A DNA stretch of 64,000 nucleotides, taken from contig CAVTQA010000010.1 in NCBI GenBank assembly GCA_963736715.1, forward strand, positions 186,001-250,000, written 5' to 3'. The notes below the pieces were generated by a model, which saw only the letters and a list, made by a program, of their open reading frames with translations, was not told the DNA's origin and did not search any database. Positions 24,740 to 33,635 of this stretch are shown here, piece after piece; the stretch's first letter is position 1, and each line of letters starts with the position of its first letter. This DNA comes from AP-15 sp963736715. Its GTDB lineage: Bacteria > Pseudomonadota > Alphaproteobacteria > ATCC43930 > CGMCC-115725. Made by a program: the position numbers and the translations under genes.

Positions 24740-24840
24740 GAAGTGACTCCCACGGTCCCTTGTTATATTTGAAACGTACGTCACGCCATCAGAGCACGCC
24801 GTGCTCAGTTCTGAAAAGACCAAAAGGGGAGGGAGACGTC

Positions 24841-26511
24841 ATGTGGTGGACCCGACGCGAGTTTTTCAAAGGCAGCGCGGCCGCGGCGGCGGGCGCCTAC
24901 GGGTTGCTTCCGCGCTTTGGTCTCGCCGAGCAGGTGCCCGACAAATTCGACGGCTCGGCGTTCAAGCTCGCCGCACCGGAGCCCAATGCAAAATCCGGTG
25001 GCGTGCTGCGCATGGGCATCCCCAACCGTCCGCCGCATTTCGACATCCATCAGTCCGGGACTTTTTTCAATCTGGGCGCCCAGGGCTGCATGTTCGACAA
25101 TCTGGTCCGGCGCGATCCGCGCGACAGCGGCAAGACGATCATCCCCGACCTGGCACATAGCTGGGAGATTGCCGAGGACGGCAAGACCTACACCTTCTTC
25201 CTGCGCAAAGAGGTTCTGTTTCACGACGGGGCCGAGCTGACCGCCGAGGACGTCAAAGCTACCTTCGACCGCATTGCCAAGCCCCCTTCGGGCATCAGCA
25301 TTCCGCGCAGCATCCTCTTCAAATCGGTAAGCGAGATCAACGCGCGCGACAAATACACCGTGGAATTCAAATTGGCGGAGCCGCGGCCGATCAATTTCAT
25401 GATGTCGGCGATTGCCAGCGGCTGGAACGTCATCGTCCGCAAGAAGACTCTGGAGGACAACAACTACAATCTGCGCAAGGTGGTCGTCTACCCCGGCACC
25501 GGCCCGTTTCGCAGCGTCCGCCGCGTCGAGAACGAAGTCTGGGTCATGGAGCGGAACCCGAACTATTGGAACAAGGGTCTGCCCTATGTCGACGGCATCG
25601 AATTCTACCACGTGCTGCCGTTCTCCCCGGAGATGGGGTCGGCAATACTGTCGGGCCGGGTGGATTATGTGCGCATCACGGATCCCGGGACATTGCGCAA
25701 GGCCAAGGCGACGCCGGGAATGTCGACCGCCACCTATTACCAGAGCGTGATCCACGCGACGTGGCTCAATAATAAGCGCAAACCGCTGGACGACCCGCGG
25801 GTGCGCCGCGCAATGCACCTCGTACTCGACCGGCCGGCTCTGGTCGAAGTCGTCAAAGACGTCGCGCCGCTGATGGTCGGCGGCTTCCTTTACCCGTTCT
25901 CGGAATTCGCCACGCCCAAGGAGGAACTCGAAAAGCGGCTCGGCTATCAGCCCGATCCGACGGCCGCGGTCAACGAAGCTCGAGCCCTGATGGCCGCGGC
26001 AGGTCACGGGAATGGCATAAAGGGCCTCGATTATCTGGTGCGCGACCTCGCGCACCACAAACTCTGGGCGCAGGCCATCCAGCAAATGCTGCAGCAATCC
26101 CTCAATGTCGAATGCAATCTGCGGACGACGGTCGAGTCGGTGTGGTTCGACGACATCAAAAACGGAAACTACGATTTGGCAATCGGCGCTATTGTGTCGA
26201 CCCTGCTCGACCCCTCCGACTACTTCAATGCCTGGTACGCCAAAGACGGTCCGCAGAACTACTCGTTCTGGGACAATAGCGAATTTCAGGCCCTCGTGCC
26301 TCAGATCGATCGGGAAGTCGATGCCAAGAAGCGTCTGACCTTGATCCGCCAGGCCGAAGCCGTCATGGAACAGGATCCGCCGCTGGTGCCGGTCGCTTGG
26401 GAGAAGATCAACGACGTCTGGTACAACTACGTGAAGGGCCACAACCCTTCCGAATACTTTGGCATCTATGACGTCGTCAGACTGGATACGGTGTGGCTGG
26501 ACAAGGCTTGA
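24841..26511 (+). CDS. Tat-exported peptide-type ABC substrate-binding protein (copy 1)
   Basis: A 556-residue family-5 solute-binding protein. The N-terminus TRREFFKGSAAAAAGAYGLL carries a twin-arginine motif, so it is likely folded before export to the periplasm. SBP_bac_5 features follow: GGVLRMGIPNRPPHFD, the long LAHSWEIAEDGKTYTFFLRK block and YNLRKVVVYPGTGPFRSVR. ATG 24841 follows GGGGAGGGAG. It captures substrate for the importer encoded around it; the substrate may be an oligopeptide or another small solute. A close copy lies immediately downstream. Confidence 0.93.
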   Translation: MWWTRREFFKGSAAAAAGAYGLLPRFGLAEQVPDKFDGSAFKLAAPEPNAKSGGVLRMGIPNRPPHFDIHQSGTFFNLGAQGCMFDNLVRRDPRDSGKTIIPDLAHSWEIAEDGKTYTFFLRKEVLFHDGAELTAEDVKATFDRIAKPPSGISIPRSILFKSVSEINARDKYTVEFKLAEPRPINFMMSAIASGWNVIVRKKTLEDNNYNLRKVVVYPGTGPFRSVRRVENEVWVMERNPNYWNKGLPYVDGIEFYHVLPFSPEMGSAILSGRVDYVRITDPGTLRKAKATPGMSTATYYQSVIHATWLNNKRKPLDDPRVRRAMHLVLDRPALVEVVKDVAPLMVGGFLYPFSEFATPKEELEKRLGYQPDPTAAVNEARALMAAAGHGNGIKGLDYLVRDLAHHKLWAQAIQQMLQQSLNVECNLRTTVESVWFDDIKNGNYDLAIGAIVSTLLDPSDYFNAWYAKDGPQNYSFWDNSEFQALVPQIDREVDAKKRLTLIRQAEAVMEQDPPLVPVAWEKINDVWYNYVKGHNPSEYFGIYDVVRLDTVWLDKA

Positions 26512-26528
26512 GCGAGAGAGGAAGCAGC

Positions 26529-28223
26529 ATGGAAGACCCGCGTTTTGCACGCCCACGGTGGACCCGCCGCGGCGTTTTGAAAGGCAGCGCCGCCGTCATT
26601 GCAGGAGTCTACGGGCTTCCGTGGCGCCTTGCATATGCCGACGAGATCCCCGACCAATTCGACGGCTCGAAATTTCAGTTGAAGGCCCCCGAGCCCAACC
26701 CAAAGAGCGGCGGCGTGCTGCGCTACGGTATCCTGATGCGCCCGCCGCATTTCGACATCCACCAGGCGGGGACGATCGCGACCCTGGGCGCGATGGCCCC
26801 GATGTTCGACAATCTCGTTCGCCACAACCCGCTCGACAGCGGCAAGACGATCATCCCGGACCTGGCGCATAGTTGGGAGATCTCCAAGGACGGCAAGACG
26901 TACACCTTTTTCCTGCGCAAAGGCGTGCAGTTCCACGACGGCGCGGAGCTTACTGCCGACGACGTGAAGGCAACCTTCGACCGCATCGCCAAGCCGCCGC
27001 AGGGCATCAGCATCCCGCGCAGCATCCTCTTCAAGGCGGTCAGCGAGATCAATGCAAAGGACCCCTATACGGTCGAATTCAAATTGGCCGAGCCGCGCCC
27101 AAAGAGCTTTATCATGCTCGCGATCGCCAGCGGCTGGAATGTGATCGTCCGCAAGAAGACGCTGGAGGACAACAACTACAATTTGCGGAAACTGACGTCT
27201 TATCCGGGCACCGGCCCCTTCCGCACCGTCCGCTATGTCGAGAACGAGGTTCGGGTCGTCGAGAAGAACCCCAATTACTGGAACAAGGGGCTGCCCTATC
27301 TCGACGGCATCGAATTTTATAACCTCATCCCGTTTTCGCCCGAGCTGGGTTCGGCGATTTTATCGGGAAGGTGCGACTACATCCGCATCACCGATCCGGT
27401 TACGGCCCGCAAAGCCAAGGACACGCCGGGTCTGTCGACGACGGCGTTCAACCAAAGCGTCATTCAAGGTGTTTGGGTCAACGACAAGAAAAAGCCGCTC
27501 GACGATCCGCGGGTGCGCCGCGCACTGCATCTGGCCTTCGACCGTCCGGCGCTGATCGACGTCGTCAAAGATGTGACCCCGATGCGGGTCGGCGGGTTTA
27601 TCTATCCGTTCTCCGAGTTCGCGACGCCGCCCGACGAGCTCAGCAAACGCGTCGGCTATCAGACCGATACCGGGGCCGCCTTGAAGGAAGCACGCGCGCT
27701 ATTGACCGCCGCGGGACACGCCAACGGAATCCAAGGTCTGGATTTCATGGTCCGCGACGTCGCCAGCTTCAAGCTATGGGCGCAGGCCATTCAAGCGATG
27801 CTGCAAGAGGGGCTCAATGTCCAGTGCAACCTCCGGACAGTCGTCGAGTCGGTATGGTTCGACGACACCGCGAGCGGCCATTACGATTTGGCGATCGGCG
27901 CCGTCGTGTCGACATTGCTCGATCCATCAGACTACTTCAATGCCTGGTACCGCACCGGCGGTCCGCAGAACTATTCGTTGTGGGACAACAAGAAATTCAA
28001 CGATCTTGTCGACCAGATCGACCATGAGGTCGACCCCGCTAAACGCCTGGCATTGGTGAGGCAGACCGAAGCCATTATGGAAGAGGACCCGCCGGTTCTC
28101 CCGGTGGCCTGGGAAAAGATCAATGACGTCTGGTACAACTATGTGAAAGGCCATAACCCCTACGACTATTTCGGCGTATACGACGTCGTGCGCGAAGACA
28201 CGTTCTGGCTCGACAAGGCGTGA
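26529..28223 (+). CDS. Tat-exported peptide-type ABC substrate-binding protein (copy 2)
   Basis: A 564-residue paralogue of the preceding gene, alignable over nearly its whole length (for example LAHSWEISKDGKTYTFFLRK, then VRYVENEVRVVEKNPNYWNK). The Tat motif is WTRRGVLKGSAAVIAG. ATG 26529 follows AGAGAGGA, 17 bases after copy 1, so both are one transcript. The differences are scattered, notably near the putative ligand pocket (FFNLGAQG versus IATLGAMA), so the two may bind different ligands; this is inference. Confidence 0.93.
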   Translation: MEDPRFARPRWTRRGVLKGSAAVIAGVYGLPWRLAYADEIPDQFDGSKFQLKAPEPNPKSGGVLRYGILMRPPHFDIHQAGTIATLGAMAPMFDNLVRHNPLDSGKTIIPDLAHSWEISKDGKTYTFFLRKGVQFHDGAELTADDVKATFDRIAKPPQGISIPRSILFKAVSEINAKDPYTVEFKLAEPRPKSFIMLAIASGWNVIVRKKTLEDNNYNLRKLTSYPGTGPFRTVRYVENEVRVVEKNPNYWNKGLPYLDGIEFYNLIPFSPELGSAILSGRCDYIRITDPVTARKAKDTPGLSTTAFNQSVIQGVWVNDKKKPLDDPRVRRALHLAFDRPALIDVVKDVTPMRVGGFIYPFSEFATPPDELSKRVGYQTDTGAALKEARALLTAAGHANGIQGLDFMVRDVASFKLWAQAIQAMLQEGLNVQCNLRTVVESVWFDDTASGHYDLAIGAVVSTLLDPSDYFNAWYRTGGPQNYSLWDNKKFNDLVDQIDHEVDPAKRLALVRQTEAIMEEDPPVLPVAWEKINDVWYNYVKGHNPYDYFGVYDVVREDTFWLDKA

Positions 28224-28239
28224 ACAACGGGAGGACGCG

Positions 28240-28677
28240 GTGGCTGCTTCAATGACGGGAGGCTGCCTTTGCGGTGGCGTCCGTTACGAGTGCACGGGAG
28301 AGCCGGTCTTTGCATTGCTTTGCCATTGCCGGGACTGTCAGCGCCAGAGCGGCAGCGCCTACGCGGCAGCGGTGCGGGTGCCTGCAGCGAGCTTCCGCGT
28401 CACCCAAGGCGAGCCGAAGCTCTACGCCAAGACCGCGGACAGCGGCAATCAGGTAATCCGGGCGTTCTGCCCGGAATGCGGCTGCATGCTGTTCCTGCGG
28501 GTTTCGGCGCGGCCGGATCTGATCGGTATCCGGGTCGGCACGCTCGACGACCCGAGCTGGTTTCGGCCGGAGGCCGACATCTTCGTCGACAGCGCCCAGC
28601 CCTGGGATCACATGAACCCGGATCTCCCGAAATACGCGACCTATCCGCCGGGACGGGCCTATGAGCCGCCATCTTGA
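28240..28677 (+). CDS. GFA family (Mss4-like) zinc protein
   Basis: A 145-residue member of the glutathione-dependent formaldehyde-activating enzyme family. Zinc-binding cysteines are in GGCLCGGVRY, LLCHCRDCQRQSG and FCPECGCMLF. Family members help glutathione adduct formation or have unknown roles; the name alone should not be taken to prove formaldehyde chemistry. GTG 28240 is the best start (GGGAGGA four bases before); ATG 28252 is an alternative. It is the third gene of the binding-protein transcript, and its stop overlaps the next gene as TTGA. Confidence 0.85.
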   Translation: MAASMTGGCLCGGVRYECTGEPVFALLCHCRDCQRQSGSAYAAAVRVPAASFRVTQGEPKLYAKTADSGNQVIRAFCPECGCMLFLRVSARPDLIGIRVGTLDDPSWFRPEADIFVDSAQPWDHMNPDLPKYATYPPGRAYEPPS

Positions 28678-29735
28678 CGCTCCGATTGACTGGACGGGCG
28701 GGCAGCGCCGGCATCTTTCTGGTCCTCGGCTGGCTCGCCGCGTCGGCATACGGAGCAGATCCGGTTTGGCCGTCGACCCATTGGGCGACTACCGACGATC
28801 CAGGAGCGCTCGGCTGGTCGATAGAGAAACTCAGGAAGGCCGAGGAATACACTCGGGCCTATAACGCGACCGGCGTCATGATTGTGCAGGACGGCAAAGT
28901 CGTCGCCTCCTGGGGCGAGGTGTCGCACAAGGCGAATGTCCGTTCGGCGCGCAAGAGCCTGTTGAGCGCGCTGTTCGGCATCGGCGTCGCGGATGGTCGC
29001 ATCAGGCTCGACGAAACACTCGGTGAACTGGGCATCGACGATCGCCCTCCGAGCCTATCCGAGAGCGAAAAGCAGGCTACCATTCGTGATCTGCTGATGA
29101 TGCGCTCCGGGGTCTATCATCCGGCCGCGTATGAGGGACCCGGTATCGCAGAAAGACGTCCACAGCGTGGGAGCCACCCCCCTGGAAGCTTTTGGTACTA
29201 CAACAATTGGGACGTCAATACGCTCGGCGTTATCTATGAGAAGTTGGTCCGAAGCAGTGTCTTTCAGGATTTCGAGAGGCAGATTGCACAGCCGATCGGT
29301 ATGGAGGACTTCTCAGTGAGCGATGGCGTGCCGGTTGTGGAGCCGTCCTCGGAATATCCCGCTTACACATTTAGACTGACGGTCCGCGATCTGGCACGGT
29401 TCGGTTGGCTGTACCTCAATCGTGGCGCCTGGGCCGGCGCTCAGATCATTCCCGCTGACTGGATCGATGAATCGACAAAGTCGTGGTCTCGCGGAGACCG
29501 AGGCCTAGACTACGGGTACCTGTGGTGGGTTTTGCCCGCGGGAGCGTGGGGGCACCCGTCCCTGCAGGGCGCCTACATGGCGCTCGGTTACGGCGGCCAG
29601 TCTCTCGCTGTAATTCCGGTCCTGCATTTGGTCGTGGCGCAGCTCATCGACGTCAAGGAAGGGCAGGAACGGATAGCTGGACCTCCGGAATTTGTGGAGC
29701 TGTTGCGGCTGATCATGGCAGCTGCCGGCTCGTGA
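28674..29735 (+). CDS. Beta-lactamase-fold serine hydrolase, exported
   Basis: A 353-residue serine hydrolase of the class C beta-lactamase/esterase group. A signal peptide covers residues 1-28. The nucleophile motif SxxK is SARK at 91-94, the tyrosine motif is YNN at about 176-178, and ALGYGGQS near the C-terminus is the third active-site block. TTG 28674 is the start, overlapping the upstream stop (TTGA). Such enzymes hydrolyse esters, amides or peptides in the periplasm; the substrate is unknown. With the importer it may process a compound before uptake (inferred). Confidence 0.88.
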   Translation: MTLRLTGRAGSAGIFLVLGWLAASAYGADPVWPSTHWATTDDPGALGWSIEKLRKAEEYTRAYNATGVMIVQDGKVVASWGEVSHKANVRSARKSLLSALFGIGVADGRIRLDETLGELGIDDRPPSLSESEKQATIRDLLMMRSGVYHPAAYEGPGIAERRPQRGSHPPGSFWYYNNWDVNTLGVIYEKLVRSSVFQDFERQIAQPIGMEDFSVSDGVPVVEPSSEYPAYTFRLTVRDLARFGWLYLNRGAWAGAQIIPADWIDESTKSWSRGDRGLDYGYLWWVLPAGAWGHPSLQGAYMALGYGGQSLAVIPVLHLVVAQLIDVKEGQERIAGPPEFVELLRLIMAAAGS

Positions 29736-29763
29736 CGAGCTCCTGGCAATTCAGGGTACAATT

Positions 29764-32097
29764 ATGACGGCCCGTTCAGTTATTGGCGACACGCCCAAGC
29801 GCCGGGAAGATTTGCGCTTCATTACCGGCCGCGGCAAGTATCTCGACGATCTTACCTTCCAGGGTCTCGCGCATGCGGTCGTACTGCGCTCACCACATGC
29901 GCATGCGGTCATCGGGGCTGTCGATTCCAGAACAGCACGGGTGGCGCCGGGTGTGCTCGCGGTGTTAACCGCGCAGGATGCGGCGGTCGACGGGCTGCAA
30001 CCCTTGCGGCCTTCGGCCGAGGCGAACGCGCAGACCGGCGAGCGGTTCGCGTTTGCCCCGCAGCCGCTATTGGCCGAGCACAAGGTCCGCTATGCGGGCG
30101 AGCCGGTCGCGCTGATCATCGCCGAGAGCCATGTGCAGGCGCTCGACGCCGCCGAGCAGGTCGTCGTCGACTATAGCCCCTTGCCGGCAGTGACGACCGC
30201 CGCTGCCGCTCGTGCGCCGGGAGCGCCCGAGATTTCGCCTGAAGTGCCCGGCAATCTTTGCTTCGATTGGCGCACCGGCGACGGGCGGGCAGTGGCCGCG
30301 GCGTTCGCCGCCTCGGCGCATGTCGTCGAAATCGATCTCGACAATCACCGGATCGTCACCAACCCGATGGAGCCGCGCGGCGTCATTGGCCTTTACGACG
30401 CTGGTAGCGGCCGATATACGGCCTATGTCTCGAGCCAGAGCATTCATGCAACGCGCGACAATACCGCGCGTGCATTGGGCGTGCCTCCGACGGCGGTGCG
30501 GCTGGTCGCGCCCGACGTCGGCGGCGGCTTCGGCGCGAAGAACTTCATCTATCCCGAGCACGTGCTGATCCCATGGGCGGCGCGGCGCGTCGCCCGGCCG
30601 GTCAAATGGATCGCCACCCGTAGCGAGGGGTTCCTCTGCGACCATCAGGCGCGCGATCATCACGCCGAGGCGGCCTTGGCGCTCGACGCCGACGGACATT
30701 TTCTGGCGCTGCGCGTCAACAGCGCCGCCAATGCCGGGGCGTATCTGGTGAGCGCGGGAGGTGTGGAGACTTTTCAATACGTCCATCTGCCGGGCACAAT
30801 CTATCGCATCCCGGCAATCGAGCTGCAGGTCAGCGCAGTGCTGACCAATACCGCACCCGTCGGTGTCACCCGCGGGCCGGGTTTTGCCGAAGCGGTCAAC
30901 ATCATCGAGCGGCTGATCGACAAGGCGGCTTTGCAATGCGGGTGTGACCGCGCCGAACTGCGGCGCATCAATATGGTCCCACCCGAGGCGATGCCGATGA
31001 CCAATGCTTTTGGCAATACTGTCGACAGCGGCGCCTTTCCGCAGACCTTCGACCTCGCGTTGGCGGTGGCTGATGTGGAAGGCTTTCCGGCGCGGCGCCG
31101 CGAGAGCCAGGCGCGAGGCTTTCTGCGCGGCCTCGGTTTCGCGTACCACATCAAGGGCACCGGCGGCTCGCCGCACGAGAATGTCGACATCCGCTTCGGC
31201 GCGGACGGCACCGTGTCGTTGATCACCGGCACGCAGACGATCGGGCAGGGTCACGAGACGACCTTTCCGCAGATATTGGCCGACCGCCTCGGTGTGCCGA
31301 ACGAACGCATCCGGCTGGTTCAAGGCGACACCGACATGATCCCGCTCGGCGGCGGGCACGGCAGCTCGCGCGCGACCTATATGGGCGGCACCGCGATCTG
31401 GCGCGCGTCGGACGAGATCATCGCCAAGGGCACCCGCATTGCCGCCGACGCACTGGAAGCCGCGGAAGCCGACATCATCTTCGCGGACGGCCGGTTTATC
31501 GTGTCGGGCACCGACCGCTCGGTGTCATTGCTCGATGTCGCCGCGATCGCGCGCGACAAGGGGACGCCGCTCGACACCTACCACGCCTGGACTCGCGAAT
31601 GGATGACCTTCCCTAATGGCGCCCATGTCGTCGAAGTGGAGATCGACTGCGACACCGGCGAGGTGAAGCTTGCCCACTACACCGCCGTCGACGATTACGG
31701 CGTGCTGGTCAACCCGATGATCGCCGCGGGCCAGGCGCACGGCGCGATCGCCCAAGGGATCGGCCAAGCCCTCTTCGAGCACGCCGTCTACGACCCGGCT
31801 TCCGGTCAGCCGATCGCCGGCTCGTTCATGGATTACGCAATGCCGCGCGCCGACGACCTGCCCTCGTTCGATCTCGGCTTCAACGGCACCCGCTGCACGA
31901 CCAACCCACTCGGCGTCAAAGGCTGCGGCGAAGCCGGCGCCATCGCCGCCTTCCCCGCCATCGCCAACGCGATATCAGACGCGCTTGCTCCTTTCGGCGT
32001 AACCGATCTCGCCGGCCCCGCCACCCCGCTCGCGCATTCAAAAGGCAATCGGCTCTTGATCCGGCTCGATTTCAGTGGAGGACCTTGGCCACGCTGA
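29764..32097 (+). CDS. Xanthine-dehydrogenase-family molybdenum hydroxylase, large subunit
   Basis: A 777-residue molybdopterin-binding subunit like those of aldehyde oxidase or CO dehydrogenase. It starts with SVIGDTPKRREDLRFITGRG, holds the cofactor contact DVGGGFGAKNFIYPEH, the TRGPGFAEAVNIIERLID block and the catalytic Glu in VKGCGEAGAIAAFPA. The CO dehydrogenase active-site loop with AYxCSFR is absent, so CO oxidation is unlikely. These enzymes need an FAD subunit and a 2Fe-2S subunit; neither is adjacent, so partners must be encoded elsewhere. Substrate unknown. Confidence 0.9.
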   Translation: MTARSVIGDTPKRREDLRFITGRGKYLDDLTFQGLAHAVVLRSPHAHAVIGAVDSRTARVAPGVLAVLTAQDAAVDGLQPLRPSAEANAQTGERFAFAPQPLLAEHKVRYAGEPVALIIAESHVQALDAAEQVVVDYSPLPAVTTAAAARAPGAPEISPEVPGNLCFDWRTGDGRAVAAAFAASAHVVEIDLDNHRIVTNPMEPRGVIGLYDAGSGRYTAYVSSQSIHATRDNTARALGVPPTAVRLVAPDVGGGFGAKNFIYPEHVLIPWAARRVARPVKWIATRSEGFLCDHQARDHHAEAALALDADGHFLALRVNSAANAGAYLVSAGGVETFQYVHLPGTIYRIPAIELQVSAVLTNTAPVGVTRGPGFAEAVNIIERLIDKAALQCGCDRAELRRINMVPPEAMPMTNAFGNTVDSGAFPQTFDLALAVADVEGFPARRRESQARGFLRGLGFAYHIKGTGGSPHENVDIRFGADGTVSLITGTQTIGQGHETTFPQILADRLGVPNERIRLVQGDTDMIPLGGGHGSSRATYMGGTAIWRASDEIIAKGTRIAADALEAAEADIIFADGRFIVSGTDRSVSLLDVAAIARDKGTPLDTYHAWTREWMTFPNGAHVVEVEIDCDTGEVKLAHYTAVDDYGVLVNPMIAAGQAHGAIAQGIGQALFEHAVYDPASGQPIAGSFMDYAMPRADDLPSFDLGFNGTRCTTNPLGVKGCGEAGAIAAFPAIANAISDALAPFGVTDLAGPATPLAHSKGNRLLIRLDFSGGPWPR

Positions 32098-32245
32098 GCG
32101 TGTCCAATTGTCGAGGCACATTGATAGCTGGATCGCGGCGTCCTAGGGGGATCGGCTGAGCCGGCCAAAGCCGCGCTGCTCTGGTCGCGCGAGAGTCCTG
32201 AAAACGTGCGACCGCTTTTTTCCGGGTCATCGGTTTAGGACAACG

Positions 32246-32485
32246 CTATTTTTGGCCGACCTTGATCGTCGCGGGGCAACGCCAGCGCTTCGGCCCATCT
32301 TCTCGGAAATCGCGCTTGCTTGCTGTCATCATGTTACCAGATGTGCCAAATTTATCTCTCACAGCAACCTTTACTTCCTGACCAGCTATTTCAAGGATTG
32401 TGCCATAGAACTCGTCGAATTTGGTGCCGTTAGGGACGTACATTACGTCGTAAGTGACTTCATCGCCTTTTTTTGGACTTCCCAT
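32246..32485 (-). CDS. Small beta-rich protein of unknown function
   Basis: A 79-residue protein of a sequence composition unlike its neighbours (lower GC). It starts at ATG 32485 with a strong site AAGGAGGG eight bases upstream. The pattern of short strands (GDEVTYDVMY, FYGTILEIAG, VKVAVRDKFG) suggests a small SH3- or Tudor-like barrel, but I do not recognise the family. A promoter is visible 30 bases upstream on the same strand. It belongs to the AT-richer island between the molybdenum hydroxylase and the GNAT gene. Confidence 0.7.
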   Translation of the reverse strand: MGSPKKGDEVTYDVMYVPNGTKFDEFYGTILEIAGQEVKVAVRDKFGTSGNMMTASKRDFREDGPKRWRCPATIKVGQK

Positions 32486-32516
32486 TTCAATTGCCCTCCT
32501 TGAAGAAATATTTATT

Positions 32517-32544
32517 TATATAAACCGTGCTGACAGGATATCAA
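32517..32544 (-). promoter_or_regulatory. Sigma-70-like promoter for the 79-residue gene
   Basis: On the minus strand TTGATA (32544-32539) and TATATA (32522-32517) are separated by 16 bases, with an alternative TATAAA two bases further. The start codon of the small gene lies about 30 bases downstream, and AAGGAGGG fits between. Confidence 0.55.
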
Positions 32545-32847
32545 GTCTTGCTAATCGTAATGTGTTAAGGCACATCGCCACCCTCATGTTTATTCGTCCT
32601 CTGAACGACCGATGCTAAACCCTCTAATATAAACTTTTACGCAGAAATTAGCTTTGCACATAAATCGATAAACTCGACCCCCATTTTGTGCAACCCATGA
32701 AATCTGCACAAAAACTGGAATCGTGGCTCCCACTCCTAACAATGCCCTCCCAAGCGGTCTCCTATGGTAGGTATGCCTTGGCCCTCGGGCTTCCCGTCGC
32801 GAGACAGGAGAATTCTACTCCCGAGAAAAGCCAAGGAGGGCATCGCT
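32545..32847 (+). promoter_or_regulatory. Leader of the microprotein gene with Shine-Dalgarno-masking hairpins
   Basis: A low-GC, gene-free stretch. Its second half can fold over the AAGGAGGG site at 32833-32840. Element A: ATGCCCTCC (32742-32750) is exactly complementary to GGAGGGCAT (32835-32843). Element B: CCTTGGC (32776-32782) and CTCGGG (32784-32789) pair with GCCAAGG (32830-32836) and CCCGAG (32820-32825), making a two-part stem that covers the AAGG part of the site. The two are mutually exclusive, so the leader could switch between shapes. No confident promoter hexamers were identified. Confidence 0.5.
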
Positions 32848-32970
32848 ATGATGACCCCCATGGAAATGGTGGCCCTTGCACCCTGGCTGGTACAAACCGC
32901 TACGGCGTTAATCCGGTTATGGAGAGAGATTCGGCGTAAGCCACTCTCACCAGAAGCCGTAAGACGCTAA
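32848..32970 (+). CDS. 40-residue amphipathic microprotein
   Basis: A complete small gene: AAGGAGGG, 7 bases, ATG 32848, 40 codons, TAA at 32968-32970 and a terminator-like hairpin seven bases later. The peptide begins MMTPMEMVALAPWLVQTATA, has a hydrophobic helix at about 8-24, and ends very basic (RLWREIRRKPL...VRR). Hydrophobic helix plus basic tail and masked ribosome site resemble type I toxin peptides such as the Ldr family in design, not in sequence. No antisense RNA gene is proven. Function unknown. Confidence 0.55.
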   Translation: MMTPMEMVALAPWLVQTATALIRLWREIRRKPLSPEAVRR

Positions 32971-32976
32971 AACCTA

Positions 32977-33004
32977 GAGGTTCCGCCTTTCGGGTCGGAA
33001 CCTC
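32977..33004 (+). terminator. Hairpin after the microprotein gene
   Basis: Perfect 9-bp stem GAGGTTCCG (32977-32985) / CGGAACCTC (32996-33004) with loop CCTTTCGGGT. The following sequence is only weakly T-rich (ACCTTATCT), so efficiency is uncertain, but its place seven bases after the stop fits a transcript end. Confidence 0.6.
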
Positions 33005-33055
33005 ACCTTATCTGGATTTACCGCAATACCCAAACATCAATAGACTTTGGTAAAT

Positions 33056-33505
33056 TCATTTGATGTGATCGTGAATGAAAAAGAGAAGAGCAACCACGAA
33101 TGCTATACTCCAAAACCACCAACCGAAAATTCGTTTCCAACGCTCAGGGTCTTGTGCCGGTATACTAGCTGGATGACTAACGTTTATATCTGCTTTCTGC
33201 ATCACCGATATCGTGTCCATCGAGGTCTTGCTATCGGCTATGGGCATTAGATGTGCACGATGTCCGTTTACCCAACTGTATTTTTGCACTCTATCTAAGC
33301 TGTGCCAGTTTGTCTGCGCCCAGGCATGTTGTATGCCAATAACAGTTCCAAGGTGTTTGTCAATAAGATTGATATAATCATCGGTATTCTTCAAATTTCT
33401 CCGATTTTCGCTCGCAGTAATTTTTTGTCCTATATGCCCAAAACCCGACGTTATCAGCATTATAATGCCAAACAACACAAAACCCCCGATAATGATCCCA
33501 ATCAT
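33056..33505 (-). CDS. Two-helix membrane protein of unknown function
   Basis: A 149-residue protein with an N-terminal membrane helix (MIGIIIGGFVLFGIIMLI) and another at about 126-145 (WWFWSIAFVVALLFFIH), separated by a hydrophilic loop of about 100 residues. Codon use and base composition are AT-richer than the surrounding genome. I do not recognise the family. Neighbours are other small unknown genes of the same composition, which suggests the whole stretch was acquired together. Confidence 0.6.
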   Translation of the reverse strand: MIGIIIGGFVLFGIIMLITSGFGHIGQKITASENRRNLKNTDDYINLIDKHLGTVIGIQHAWAQTNWHSLDRVQKYSWVNGHRAHLMPIADSKTSMDTISVMQKADINVSHPASIPAQDPERWKRIFGWWFWSIAFVVALLFFIHDHIK

Positions 33506-33635
33506 TCTTCATTACTCCGATTGGCCGCACTACAGCTGAAATGGCAGCTGCCGCTAACGCCAATGGACTACAGGAACTTTACCGGTGGTGATACTTACCA
33601 AGTCATAGGTTGGGCGGTCATCGTGAGAGCACGTC

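Noticed and set aside
24805..26556. Minus-strand ORF of 583 codons opposite the first binding-protein gene
   Set aside because: Shadow of the SBP coding frame in GC-rich DNA; no start context or domain.
30067..31359. Minus-strand ORF of 430 codons opposite the molybdenum hydroxylase gene
   Set aside because: Shadow ORF with low-complexity Arg/Gly/Asp composition.
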